A DNA stretch of 64,000 bases from Manihot esculenta (lineage: Eukaryota > Streptophyta > Magnoliopsida > Malpighiales > Euphorbiaceae), in assembly GCF_001659605.2 (NCBI RefSeq), contig NC_035178.2:1915091-1979090 (forward strand), written 5' to 3'. Below the pieces are notes generated by a model. That model had not been told where the DNA came from. It ran no database searches and saw only the letters and a program-made list of their open reading frames with translations. Positions 24,211 through 38,400 of this stretch are shown piece by piece (positions within the stretch are counted from its first letter, which is position 1; every line of letters starts with the position of its first letter). Position numbers and translations under genes: made by a program.

Positions 24211-24798
24211 TTACAAATATTTCAGGGGAAGTACCTCTTCAGGTGCTGGATATTCCAGGCGTGGGGGCTCAGGGTTTCCCTGCATATCTTCAATTAGGTA
24301 TACTCCTGGCCTGACCACTTTTGCTATCCTGAATGGGCCCTCCCAGGTCGGTGCCAACTTGCCCACTGCCGCTCTTTTTCCCGTAGCTTCCAAGTTTCTT
24401 AGGGCCTGGTCCCCTACCTTTAGACTTCTTTCCCTGACCCTTTGGTTGTAATAACGGGCTGCCCGTTGTTGATAAGCAGCAGTTCGGACTTGAGCTTCCT
24501 CCCTAATTTCTTCGAGAGCGTCCAAGTTGTTCCTTAACTTGTCGTCGTTAGTGTTCTCGTTAGCAAATTGGACTCGATGAGTGGGGATTTGCAGCTTAAC
24601 TGGGACTACGGCCTCTGTGCCGTAAGCAAGTGCAAAGGGCGTTTCTTTAGTGGACGCTCTGGGGGTAGTTCGGAGTGCCCACAGGATACTGTTGAGCTCT
24701 TCTGCCCAGTTCGCCTTTGCCCCATCCAGCCGTTTCTTTAATCCTTGGAGGATAGCTCTGTTGGTAACCTCTGTTTGACCATTGGTCTGAGGATGGGC
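24211..24798 (-). pseudogene. Integrase C-terminal remnant of the Tat-type element
   Basis: The frame begins abruptly with HPQTNGQTEVTNRAIL, the end of an integrase core. It runs through RRAAR-type basic segments and WEGPFRIAKVVRPGVYLIED to a stop at 24211. The catalytic Asp residues of integrase and all of RT and RNase H are missing. Its 5' edge is fused to the start of protease (see 24738-26333), in a different frame. It is a deletion product and cannot act alone. Confidence 0.85.
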
Positions 24799-26333
24799 AA
24801 TTGAACACCTTGAGCATCTTCCGGAGAGAAAGTGATGGCCACTGGAGAGTGCTCGACGACCTGCATGACCTCGGCGCCATTGCCTTCCCCCTCTCGACTC
24901 CTCTTCTTTCCTCTACGGCTTATCCGACCTCCTGTTCCCCCCACAATCATATTAATGGTCCCACTAGACCCATCATTCACTACTCCCACTCTCCTCGGCG
25001 CTTGGGTTGCCGGATTAGGCTGAGGTCTCTGTCCCTCCAGTCTTTTCACGAAGTTTTTCAGGTGCCCTCTCTTTATCAGCCTTTCTATTTCTGTTATCAA
25101 TTGGAAGCAGTTGTTGGTGTCATGGCCGTGTGCGCGATGGTACTGACAATACTTGTCAGGATCTCTCTAGTTTGCTTCTGCTCTCATGGGCCAAGGCCAT
25201 TGGAGGAACTCCTTGTCCTGGACGGCCATGAGCACTTCGGCTCTAGAAATGTTGAGGGGAGTCGGTGTTTCCGGGACCCACGGGGGGAGTGACCTTTGTT
25301 CTGAGGCCCGAGGGAAAGGTCTTTGGTCCCTACGCTCCCAGGGTTGTCTGTACGGTTCAGGTCTCTTGCCATGCTTTTTCTCGCGCCTCTCCGGCCTTCC
25401 CTCCTCCGGTGCTTTCCCCTTATCTGTCGCTCCCCTGGCGAACCTGCTTGTCTCCAAAGCATCGTCCTGCCTTATATACTTTTCGGCCCGTTTCATCAGC
25501 TCGGCCAGTGAGGTCGGAGGCTTCCTGCTCAACGAGCCGAAGAACTCTGCTGAGGTCGTCCCCTTCTGCATGGCTTCTATAGCCCTTCCTTCATCGAGCT
25601 CGGAGATCTGCAGGGCCTCTGTATTGAAACGAGCGACGTACTCCCTGAGTGATTCGTCTTTCCTCTGCCTGATTGTCTCCAGGTAGCTCGTCTTCCTATC
25701 CGCAGGCACCCCGGCAATAAACCTGCTGATGAAGCGGGTGGCTAGATCTCCAAAACTGCCAATGCTTCCTGCATCAAGGCTGTTGAACCACGCCCGTGCT
25801 GGCCCCGAGAGCGTCGTAGGAAATACCTTGCACATCAGGGCGTCTGACAGAGTTTGCAGCTCCATGAAAGCCTTGTAGTTCAAGACATGCTCCCTAGGAT
25901 TCCCAGCCCCGTCGTAGGCTGCCATTGGTGGCATCATAAACTTTTTAGGCATAGTCTCCTGCTGTACCCATTTTGAGAAGGGTGAAGCAGTGGGTAGAAG
26001 AGTTTGGTTCTGATCCTTCGCTCCTAACTCGGCCAAGAGTTGCTCTCTCATTTTTTGCAACTTCTGGTCTACGCTCTCCCCTTCCCGCCTGGGCTTCCTC
26101 TCCTGGTGGGCCTCCTCTTCCCATGTTTCACTCCCCATTCTTCCGGTGGTTTCGGCGGAGTAGCTATCGACTTCATCATTGTCTATCATCTCCCTCGCCC
26201 TTCTCCCATGAACTCGAGCTGCTGGCTCTTCCTCTTCATCGGCTCTCCTCCTCCCGTCTCCGGTTTCTTGGCTGACAGTTCTGGGGTGGTTGAAGGTAGG
26301 CTGAGGTTCATTGGTCTGGGGTTCTTCTACCAC
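24738..26333 (-). pseudogene. Gag and start of protease of the Tat-type element, broken
   Basis: The main frame 26333-25167 (388 codons) encodes a retrotransposon gag with acidic/basic N-terminus, FMMPPMAAYDGAGNPREH, LSGPARAWFNSLDAGSIGSF and RKDESLREYVARFN. It ends at an in-frame TAG (25167-25169). Past the stop, the same frame reads a zinc-knuckle-like CQYHRAHGHDTNNC, then RLIKRGHLKNFV and the protease start (INMIVGG, later FSPEDAQGV). At about 24800 the frame switches into integrase sequence in the wrong phase and stops. Upstream of 26333 a frame starting near 26420 (MALQLQSTAHWLG) suggests the gag start also suffered a frameshift. The copy has at least three lesions. Confidence 0.85.
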
Positions 26334-26667
26334 CGGTGATACGTTGGCGGGGTGCTAAGGCCCCGTTGTTGCATTATCTGCCCCAACCAGTGGGCGGTGC
26401 TCTGTAGTTGGAGGGCCATGGTTTGAAGGTCCTGGTTAGATAAGGTAGCGGTGGGAGCATTCCTTGCCAAGCTTGGCGAGGGATTGAGAGGAATAGGTGT
26501 TTGGTTGTGTGGTGTTGTAGGACTGGAAAAAGAGAACTGCTGCCCCTCTTGGGCAGAGCTCAGGTCATTTGGAGTGACAAGATTGTTTTCATTGTGATTA
26601 GCTATCGTGGATCTCAGTGGGTTTTGTTAAGAGTGGAACTCCGGTGATGAAAAGATCTCCTTCGTTT

Positions 26668-26684
26668 CCCCACAGACGGCGCCA
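26668..26684 (-). other. Primer binding site of the Tat-type element
   Basis: On the minus strand, two bases inside the right LTR, lies TGGCGCCGTCTGTGGG. The TGGCGCC start is shared by primer sites of several tRNAs; I do not assign the tRNA. Confidence 0.65.
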
Positions 26685-26686
26685 AT

Positions 26687-27199
26687 TGATGATCTGAGAT
26701 CTAGAAAATAGGGTTTTACAATGGGTTCTGTAAAACTGGGAAAAGCCCCCCACCTAGAGGAGAGTATTTCTCCTTTTATATGTTTCCTGTTGGCAGCTAG
26801 TGACGTGTAGCAGAACGTGTATCATTGGACCATCTGTCCCTGCTACGTTGATACGGACGTACGAGGGAATCAGATCTCTGTCCCATGCATAACAACCCCT
26901 GATTCTCCCCATGTACGCATGCGGATAGTCCCACAAAGCGAATGGGCTGAACTCCTTCTGGGTTCCAAGCTGTGCCAGAAGATAAGGGTAAGGCTAGGCC
27001 CAGAGGGGATCTGTTCATTGGGCCGAATGAGTTGGGCCGGCCTGATTGAAGAATCTGACTGGAGAATCTGACTGGAGTCCGGTCTTTGAACTGAGCGGAC
27101 TGGACCTGGCTCTTAAAAGAGATTTAGAAGCCTTCGAATTATGGGCTGTCCTAATGGGTTTGGTCTCAGTCCGGGGTGAAGAAACCCAGCGGTCTATCA
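26687..27199 (-). repeat. 5' LTR of the Tat-type element
   Basis: 513 bp partner of 9928-10448. It carries a private tandem duplication of GAATCTGACTGGA near 27050-27075. The outer end is followed by the target duplication CTTGT (27200-27204). Confidence 0.9.
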
Positions 27200-27204
27200 C
27201 TTGT

Positions 27205-27756
27205 GAATACCATTTTAGCTAGACTCTGATTTTAATATTTGAATACGTTTTAAATTTAATTAAAATTTATTTAAATTATCGAATCACATATTAAACCTAT
27301 CTGATGTTGTTTAATTCGTTTATTTTTCAATTAATAATTTATATAAAATACCCAATCCGCGAGTTGCAGAACCGAAGCTTACGCATGAGGTGAGGGCGAA
27401 ATCATTTCTAAATTCTCACGGTCCACGACCCACTTGAACAATTGTAAAAGCATTAAGCCTTTTATCTTGTCTGTAATTTCATGGAGAAAGAAACAGCGTA
27501 GATTACCGGAGACGGACAGGAGAAAAAGGTCCACGTCCATCGCTGGCTTTTTTTTTTTTTTTTTTTTAATTTCCTCCGAAGCAACTGGTAAGGAACACGT
27601 GCAAGAGTTCAGGAAGCTGTCAGGAAAGTTCCTATATAAACGAGACATGTTTCATGACTTCCTTGGCTCACCACGTTTCGAGGCCAAGGACATCTGACGC
27701 CCTCTTACTATTCGCTCGCCTTATTCATTCTTTTGATTTCTTTCCTCCAGATAAAA
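27205..27756 (+). promoter_or_regulatory. Upstream region of the XBCP3-like protease gene
   Basis: A TATA box (TATATAAA) is at 27633-27640, about 120 bp before the start codon. An ACGT-core G-box CACGTG lies at 27596-27601, of the kind bound by bZIP and bHLH factors in stress and ABA responses. A T run occupies about 27548-27567. The Tat-type element ends only about 430 bp upstream of the TATA box and may influence expression. Confidence 0.6.
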
Positions 27757-30372
<2,616 letters not shown>

Positions 30373-30780
30373 ATGCAATTTCTTGAGGTTTTTTTGTTGG
30401 AGCTCCAATAGAAAGTATATGTTTCATCATTAAAGGAAAGACTATCACTATTACCATAAACACTGATTGGAGAGATGGTTTGTAAAGATGTCATTGCATT
30501 CTTGGCTTCTTTACAAAGGAAGGACGAATTTAACAGGTTGGGAGGCTTGTACTAACCTCTTTCTGAAGTCCATCAAGTATTGAAATATTTGAGACTTTGA
30601 TTATTCTAGATGTAAAATTGTTTTAAGCATCTCTTTTCATTCTTATGTGTAATATGCTTCTCACAGGCTACATAACCGTAATTTTGCTTCTTGTTCGATA
30701 AATTCCTGAGTTTTAGACGTAAAGTGTGCTAGTTTTCATCTGTAGATGAGTAGATAACACACAACATATCCATTTAAACT

Positions 30781-30960
30781 TTTTTTTTTTGGCCGAAGAT
30801 AAAATTGATATTTGATTAAACAGGCTACAAGTACAACACCAGAACAAGCGGGGCTCAGAGCCCAAGAGTCCTATTCTATGCAACCTACCAAGTCCCAGCA
30901 GAAAGCCGAAGCCCCTAAAAAAACCTAACCCAATCAGCCTATGTAGCATTCAAGCCTAAC
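30781..30960 (-). mobile_element. 5'-truncated LINE 3' end
   Basis: On the minus strand, a G/T-rich 3'-UTR-like stretch ends in TTTTATCTTCGGCC followed by an A run (the T run at 30779-30790). This is the typical tail of plant L1-type LINEs. Only about 180 bp is recognisable. No target duplication was assigned. Confidence 0.55.
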
Positions 30961-31637
30961 AATGGAAGCACCAGAGTTGGGCAAATGGATTTTTTGCGAA
31001 AGCATGATAATTGTAATAATTACAATAGCAGCGGAGTTGTTGCATCATAGCTTGATTTATACATCTAACAGTTAATAATTCAACGTACCACAATTTAACT
31101 TAGTTAAGACTATATAGGAGCATTAACTCAAGACAGCAGAAGCAGCATCTCTGTAATGTTTAGTATCTCATGGTGTTGATTCCGAAAGAATTCCTAATTG
31201 GAACCAATTGTACTAAAAAAAGAAAGAATTCTTCCTTGAACAAGTTTTGTGAAGTGTTAATGTTGTGGAGTGTATATTATCTCAGACGCCTTCGAGCTTT
31301 TCATCTTCGAGTTGTCAACCCCAAAGGCTAGATGGGAAAAAGATTGGCTTGATCTTCTCTGCATGCACCACCCTCCAAGGCTATTGATTGGATATGGGGC
31401 ATCAGAGGTGCAGCATTAGAAATGACTGCTCGACTTTGGTCAAAATGCCTTGGTCCTCATTGTGATTTCGATCCTTCCTTGGCGATGGTGTGCAGCCAAC
31501 GGAAGAGTTATGCTAGTTAGACTTTGATGGGTTTATGGCCTTGTTGTGAGGAGCATAGGCGTTTATATGCTTTTTATATTTTTTAGCCTGAAGCCTGTTA
31601 ATGTGTTTGGATTGGGGCCTTTTGGGCTTCTTATCTT

Positions 31638-31672
31638 TGATTTTTTTTTTTAAAAAAAAAAAAAAAATCAAC
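31638..31672. repeat. Near-perfect T/A hairpin
   Basis: TTGAT followed by a T run, then an A run and ATCAA, forms an inverted repeat with practically no loop. It is probably the junction of two A tails in opposite orientation or a slippage product. Confidence 0.6.
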
Positions 31673-33185
31673 CGGAGTTGCTATCTAAAGAAAGAAATTT
31701 TACATTAACGTGTATAAATTAATCCAAAAAAAAAATGACAATAAACTAAAAGCAATGAATAATGAACAATGAAAATTCTCGGTTTCAAGTATAATAGAAC
31801 TTTTTTTTTCTCTCTCGTTTCTTGTCTTTTTAAGCTAAATTAATCTATACTAAGGTGCTTGATTTGGTTTTTTTTATATTATTATTATAAAAATGAGAAA
31901 CAAACAACTGAAAATGTAGTGAGAGATTCACACATCGAAATAGTGGATCATGTCTCGTTCTAACTTTTAATTTTTATTTTTATTTTTAATGAAAAAGGAA
32001 GAACAATGCGCATGCAGCAGCAGTGGAGCCGTATTTCACATGGGTTGATGCCGTTGAGTGCTTGGAGTGGGTTTCATAAAAGAAATCATTAAATCCGTGA
32101 CTCGCCTCTGTGTTATTAATTATTGTGGTTCTCAGTTAAACTGTTACTTTCTCTATAATAAGTTGAAGTTCAAGCTGCCCATTTCATGACGACCACCGCC
32201 ATCATTTGGACCGTCTTCAAATTCACAATGGGAAGCCACTAGCATCAACCACCATCGGCAATGGCATTCCTTATCCACTGCCACGTTCACTTGTCTTTAA
32301 ATTATTTAAATTATGTAATATTTTAAGAATACGATGTTTCGTGATTTAGTGACCACAGCCAAATGCGCCTTGTCGTGGTGTAAAATCACCCATTGGAATT
32401 AAATGCGGTGTCGTATAGTATAACGTCGCTATCTTCTCATCTTAGAATCCATATTACAGAAGTTTCCCGGTGAAAATGAAACATGTCCCTTTCTCGTCCA
32501 TATTTCTGATGTGGGACAGCACATGCTTTCCAGAGTGCGAAAGACTTTCCACGACCATCAATGAAGGCGGTGGCCAAAACGTCGCCGTGATGTCCGCTAA
32601 TTTTGTGAAAAAGGTAATTGCTCAATTTCGGCAGTGCGCTTCGGTCAGGGGTACCAACTAATCTTTAAACCCTGTGCAATAAATAAATATGTAAATTTCG
32701 CTTTCACGCATCCATTCAAATACACTAGGAATTTGTATTTCACCCACGATAGATTTCATCACTTAATTAATTAGGATAAACCGATCTAGACTTATAAAAG
32801 AAAACAGACGAAGTGGTGGATGGGAAGACAAGGAGGGAGGGTGAGTTCTGGTTCCGGACCAGTGACCACCACCACATACTTTTTTGTCCGCTTCATTAAA
32901 GACGTCCACTAAAGGCCATTATGAGTAACCGAACTTCACCTTGACCACGAGATTTTCCTTCGATTTTTGCTAATATTTAAGAAATTCTTTTACACTTCGG
33001 AAAAGGGTATTGAAGGAAATCACGTTTTTGGTCTTTTCTACTTGCCTTCTTTGTGAAATAATCGTTTCTTTGAAGAACGAACCGATACTTTTCCACCTAC
33101 ATAAGCAATTCAGCACACCTAGAACCTTCATTGAGTTTTTATTTGTGCGTGTCTTCTCTTTCAGCATCCAGCCGAGAAAACAGAA

Positions 33186-35000
33186 ATGAAGCATTGGGGT
33201 CTGGTTTTCTTTGTTTTTCTTCTCGTTCAAAAACAGGGGATTTTTCTCCCAGTTGAAGCAGATGATGGGTTCATAACTACGAAAGGAGTGCAATTTATGT
33301 TGAATGGTAGTCCATTTTATGCAAATGGATTCAATGCTTACTGGCTTATGTATTTTGCAACTGACCCTTCTACTAGAAACAAAGTCTCCTCTGTTTTTCA
33401 AGAAGCTAGAGACCATGGCCTTACACTAGCAAGAACTTGGGCTTTCAACGATGCTCAAGATAGAGCTCTTCAGTACTCTCCTGGCTCTTACAGTGAACAG
33501 ACCTTCCAGGTTAGTCTTTGCTAATGATCATTGATCTGCTCTATCATTCATTTTTCTAGATTAAAATTTCCCATTTTTGTTATTTTCTTCTAGGGATTGG
33601 ATTTTGTGATATCTGAAGCTAAGAAATATGGGATTAAACTAGTGTTGAGTATGGTGAACAACTATGACAGCTTTGGAGGAAAAAAGCAGTACGTGAACTG
33701 GGCAAGGAGTGAGGGGCAGTCTGTATCATCTGATGATGATTTCTTTACAAACTCTGTAGTCAAAAGCTACTACAAAAATCATATCAAGGTTATTCAATAC
33801 AATTCTTTTTTCCCCCATTTTTCTCTAATATTAGTAATTAATTACCCTTAAAAGGTTTAATTTGTGGCTGATGAACATTCACTTTTTTAATTGGTTTATT
33901 TTGATTATGGAGTAAACTTTGGCATTAATATGGAACCATTTTTAATGAACCTTTACTGCTTCAGTTTCCTTTTTTTATTTTCTGATTTTTCTCTGCGTCT
34001 AAGAATTGGAGAATTGGTGATATTGGTTAATTTGGTTTTTAAATTTTCACATTGTATGACAGACTGTTCTTACAAGGCGTAATACAATAACTGGAGTTGC
34101 TTACAAAGATGAACCAACAATAATGGCTTGGGAGCTTATGAATGAACCCAGATGCACCTCAGACCCATCAGGAAGAACCATTCAGGTGGGTACATCTCAT
34201 ATTGTAAAATCTTGCATGTGATTTGGATACCAAAATATATGTAATAACTAATCCTGCTGCTTGCTGCAGGCTTGGATTACAGAGATGGCTGCTTACTTGA
34301 AATCCATAGATAGCAACCACTTATTAGAAGCAGGCTTGGAAGGGTTCTATGGGCAAGGATCATCTCAGAAACAACAATACAATCCAAATTTTCAAATAGG
34401 GACAGATTTCATTGCAAACAATCAGATCCCAGGCATCGATTTTGCAACAGTTCACTCTTATCCTGATCAATGGTGAGTTTTGGTAACTACTTCCAATTAT
34501 CCAGCCAAAGCTCTCAATCTCAGTATATTTCTAGATTATAATGTCAAATTTGCCAACTGAAATCACTGATGAATTGGGTTATTTTCTTTATGAACAGGCT
34601 GCCTAGTTCAGATAGTGAAAGCCAGGAGTCATTTTTAAATAATTGGCTGAACAATCACATCCAGGATGCGCAGAACATCCTTCGAAAGCCGGTCCTCTTT
34701 GCTGAGTTTGGAAAATCATCTAAAACCTCCTCTTACAACCAAAGAGACCAGCTGTTCAACACAGTCTACTCAGCAATATATTCGTCGGCTAGCGGTGGAG
34801 GTGCAGCTGCAGGTGGCATGTTCTGGCAACTTTTCACCGAAGGAATGGACTCATTTCGAGATGGTTATGAGGTAGTCTTCAGTGAGAATCCATCAACAGC
34901 TGGTATTATCGTTGATCAGTCTCAAAAACTTAACAAGATCCGAAAGATGTATGCGAGACTTAGAAACATCGAGAAGTGGAATAAAGCACGGGGAGATTAG
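33186..35000 (+). CDS. MAN: Mannan endo-1,4-beta-mannosidase (GH5)
   Basis: Five exons (33186-33509, 33594-33788, 34063-34185, 34270-34472, 34598-35000) close to 415 residues, the usual length of plant mannanases. A cleaved signal peptide ends near residue 25 (EADDGF), so the enzyme is secreted to the cell wall, where it cuts internal beta-1,4 bonds of mannans. GH5 landmarks: [35 protein letters not shown], acid/base E201 in [19 protein letters not shown], nucleophile E318 in [11 protein letters not shown], and [18 protein letters not shown]. All introns are GT-AG, and the last one splits the W282 codon. Which MAN paralogue this is cannot be told from sequence alone. Its stop is only about 450 bp from that of the convergent AGPase gene. 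Confidence 0.95.
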
Positions 35001-35453
35001 AACTAGAAGAAGCTCTCTGTGGTGAACTTAAAAAATCTGAGTGAAGCAGACAAGAAGCTAGGCCTAGGAACATAATATAATTATCATAATACTACTTTGA
35101 ATGCTCAATCAATTAACAAAGTTTCAAGAGTGTAATTTCCACTCTGTTGTTTTTCTCCTTTCTGTTAATTCCAAGCAGTAAGATGATATTCAATTGTCTG
35201 ATACATATCAGCCAACTGAGTCTTCACAAGAGAGAGTATCATTCACATGATGATAGGGTAGAGCTCTAATTATTCTAAAGAGTTACATTACTATCTTAAA
35301 TAGGATGTTCTTTGTGAGTCATTAAATTTACACATATGATCATTCTTAATTTCTGCTCGCTGCCACTAAGTTAAAAAGATGTTAGACCAACTTGCTTCCT
35401 CAGCTTCATCAATGGCATAATCCAAAGAGGAAGTTCTTGGGAGGTCAATGACC

Positions 35454-38400
35454 CTAGATGATGGTCCCATTCTTAACTGTTGCATTCTTCAGTATGACTG
35501 TGATCCCTGATCTTATGTAAAATCCTTCTTCTGGTTTATCTGCTTCTTCAACACCCTGATAAGTCAAAAAGCATTTTATTAAGCACAGGCATGCCAATTA
35601 TACACAAAATAAACTTAATGGGTTATTTTATGAGTAATTTTCTGAAAACAATGAGAAATGTACAAGGAAATTTTCTTTCGAACGGCAGAAAGAAAAGCTT
35701 ACGCACATCAGCATTTGTGATTACCACATCTCTTCCTATCTTGGCATTCTTGTCAATAATGCAGTTCCTTCAAAGAAAAGGACGAAAATGTAACTTAGAT
35801 CAATAAAATCAATTGTATATAATTTTATATAAAAATATTAATATGGTCATATTTGTGAATCAGTCAAAAGTACATATTAAATTTTATATATTTACAAAAA
35901 GAATATAAGCAAAATTCCTACCATCCTAATCTTATAAATATTCCTAAATTTACTAATATCATATATTATTCTCTATTACTATAATTTTAATAAATCCTAA
36001 ATTTCTTTTTGTATTGTGCTAACGTAATTTTTGTTTTGAATTGGGTCTCATTTTAATTTAGAGTTATGCAAATTTTCTATTATCTTTCAAAATTATAAGA
36101 AAAGTTATCAAAAGTCTAATGACGAAATTATATTTGAATGGATTTTTAGACCATGCATGCAGTCGTTTTACTTAAATTTATTTAAATAAATTGATTTTTT
36201 CAATATGGATTCAAATATTCGCCATAAAATAATTTTTGTTTAATCTATAAGATAAATTTATAAAATGATATCTGGGGACAAATTTCAATGCTTTTCTTTA
36301 AAATAGATTGAAAATTGACGTGTATTGTATAGTCTTTTTTCTCGATATTTATCACTCGCAGAAAATTTTATGCAGTATCTATTTTGAGAAAATATTTAAA
36401 TTTTAGAACAACAAATTGAGAGTTTATTCTAGATCTACCAAGCAGAAAGCCATTTTTTTTTTAAGAAGTTGGGGAGGAGAGAGAGATCCCTTGGACCTTC
36501 CTAAGTTCACCTGATTTTGGTATTCTGTCCAACGCCAACTGGAACCTTCCCTTCTGCAAGGAGGGAGGCAATTTCAGATTCAGTTTGATAGAAGTCCGCA
36601 CCCATCATCAAAGTATCCTGTAAAAGTTTTGATTTTTCCCTTTATCAGTCTTCATTTTCAAAGGTAAAGAAAAAGGAAAAATGACAAGTTTCATCATAAC
36701 CCCATCATCTATTGCATATGATTTTCCCCATTAATCAGGCTAAATTGGGCGAGCTGATCAAAGCAGAAAACAACCCTCTGCTTCAGTTCTCTCCAAAAGG
36801 AGCTCTTGCTCTTGCTCTTCTGCTAACCCATGATTGTGGAATAATGTAAAAGAAAAGGGAAAGAATTCTCACAGCAAGATCAACACCAGTCTCCAATCGT
36901 GCACGGAGACCTACAATGGAGCGCTGTATGCTACATTCTCGCAAGAAGCAGCCATGTGAAATTATGGCATCCACAATCTGCAACAACAGGTAACTGTTGA
37001 GATGCAACATCAACAACATATTTGCAGAAGATTACTTAGTCTTAGAGATGTCATACCCTGCATTTATCGACTTTTGTTGGAGGCAAGAATCTAGCACACG
37101 TGAAGAAAGGTGTCTTTGGATCATAAAATTCAAACTTTGGTGACTGTCAAAAGAAAAAATGTTTGATAAGTTAGCATAATTGTAAACTTTGTCCGAGGAA
37201 GTCTAAAGTGAAGCAACACACCAACCTGTTCTGTGAGAGCCAAATTAGCATCAAAAAATGACTTTATGGTCCCAATGTCTTCCCAATAGTCATTGAATAA
37301 ATATGCCTGACAAGATATGCAGCATTTCCATTACAAGACAAGAAAAACAAGAAGCAAAATAAGGTCATTCAGAAGATGGTGCTTCAATGTTAAAAAAAAG
37401 AAAAACAAAAGAATCAACCACATCCTCACCTGGACATTGTGGTCCTTCACAGCAGATGGAATAATTTCAGATCCAAAGTCATTGCATGATGGACAACTAC
37501 TTGTAAGAAGCTTTAATAGGACATCAGTTCTAAACACATAAACCCCCATGGATGCAATGTAAGGAAATTGTGAAGCATCTTGCTTAGATAACCCCAGCAC
37601 AGAGGTATCAACTTGCTGCACAGCAAAAGAGAAATCACCAACTTCAAATATTAGGTAGAAAAGATATAATGTAAACTGAAAGTGCAAAATGGGTTGAGAA
37701 TTTCTACCATTGCTTTAAGGTCATCTCCCTTGGGTTTCTCAGCAAATTGGACGATGCGTCCTGTGTTGTCAATCTTCATCAGTCCATAATCTGATGCACG
37801 ACTGCAGAACAAATAATTTGGGATGAATCTTATATTTCATAGAAAAGAAAGAATATATATATATATATATATACAACATCAGACTACCTGTCATTCATGG
37901 GAACGCATGAGACAGTAATTTCTGCATTTGAGTCAATATGCTTCTGCTTGCAGTAGACATTGATAAGCACAAGAAGCCATACTTAAAGAATCAAACATGT
38001 AAAGGAAAACATCATTATTTCAACAATCCATTGTAATTAAATCTTGACCTGCACAAACTCCATATAGTTTGTCCGATAAAGATGATCACCAGACAAAATC
38101 AACACATGCTCCACATTCTTGTTCTTTGCATCCTGCATGGAGTGTATGAAAACTAATTATTAATCTCCTCCACGCCTACAAAACCTACCAAAATTCTTAA
38201 CCCTCACCTCAAAAACCCAAACGAATTGCCGGACGGCATCAGCTGTTCCTTGAAACCACTTTTTTCCTGCCTCTCCTGATGTTTGAGTAGCTGCTAGAAC
38301 CTGTTCCATGGGGAATTATGCTTATATTGAACTTGATAACAACACAACTTTCAAGTATTGGTCCATAGGAATGAATGTCTGTCTTAAGCGCAACTAAATA

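Larger units (their letters stand above)
9928..27199 (-). mobile_element. Tat-type Ty3/gypsy LTR retrotransposon, internally deleted and interrupted
   Basis: Two LTRs (9928-10448 and 26687-27199) begin TGATGA and end TCATCA in plus orientation. They are flanked by the 5-bp duplication CTTGT (9923-9927 and 27200-27204), so both element ends are original. Read on the minus strand the order is 5' LTR (right), primer site starting TGGCGCC (26684 down), gag, start of protease, C-terminal integrase, a 97-bp tandem array, an antisense ORF, a purine tract at 10449-10462 and the 3' LTR (left). Tat-lineage elements (Ogre/Retand/Tat) are known for an extra ORF and tandem repeats between pol and the 3' LTR. 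Reverse transcriptase, RNase H and the integrase core are missing, so the copy is non-autonomous. A chromovirus is inserted at 11920-21608. The Tat assignment is from layout and gag type. Confidence 0.85.
30373..33185. other. Intergenic between protease and mannanase genes
   Basis: The first few hundred bases should be 3' UTR of the protease. A LINE tail lies at 30781-30960. 31540-31640 has another LINE-3'-like stretch (GGCCTTTTGGGCTTC) ending in the T/A palindrome. The rest has no convincing exon. A TATA-like TATAAAAG near 32794 and further upstream sequence may serve the mannanase gene. Confidence 0.5.

Noticed and set aside
25186..26339. Several plus-strand frames of 60-166 codons opposite gag
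   Set aside because: They are shadows of the high-GC gag frame on the other strand, without domains.
30713..30949. Minus-strand 78-codon frame MLHRLIGLGFF
   Set aside because: It lies in a LINE 3' tail. The Gly/Leu-rich reading comes from GGGCTT repeats.
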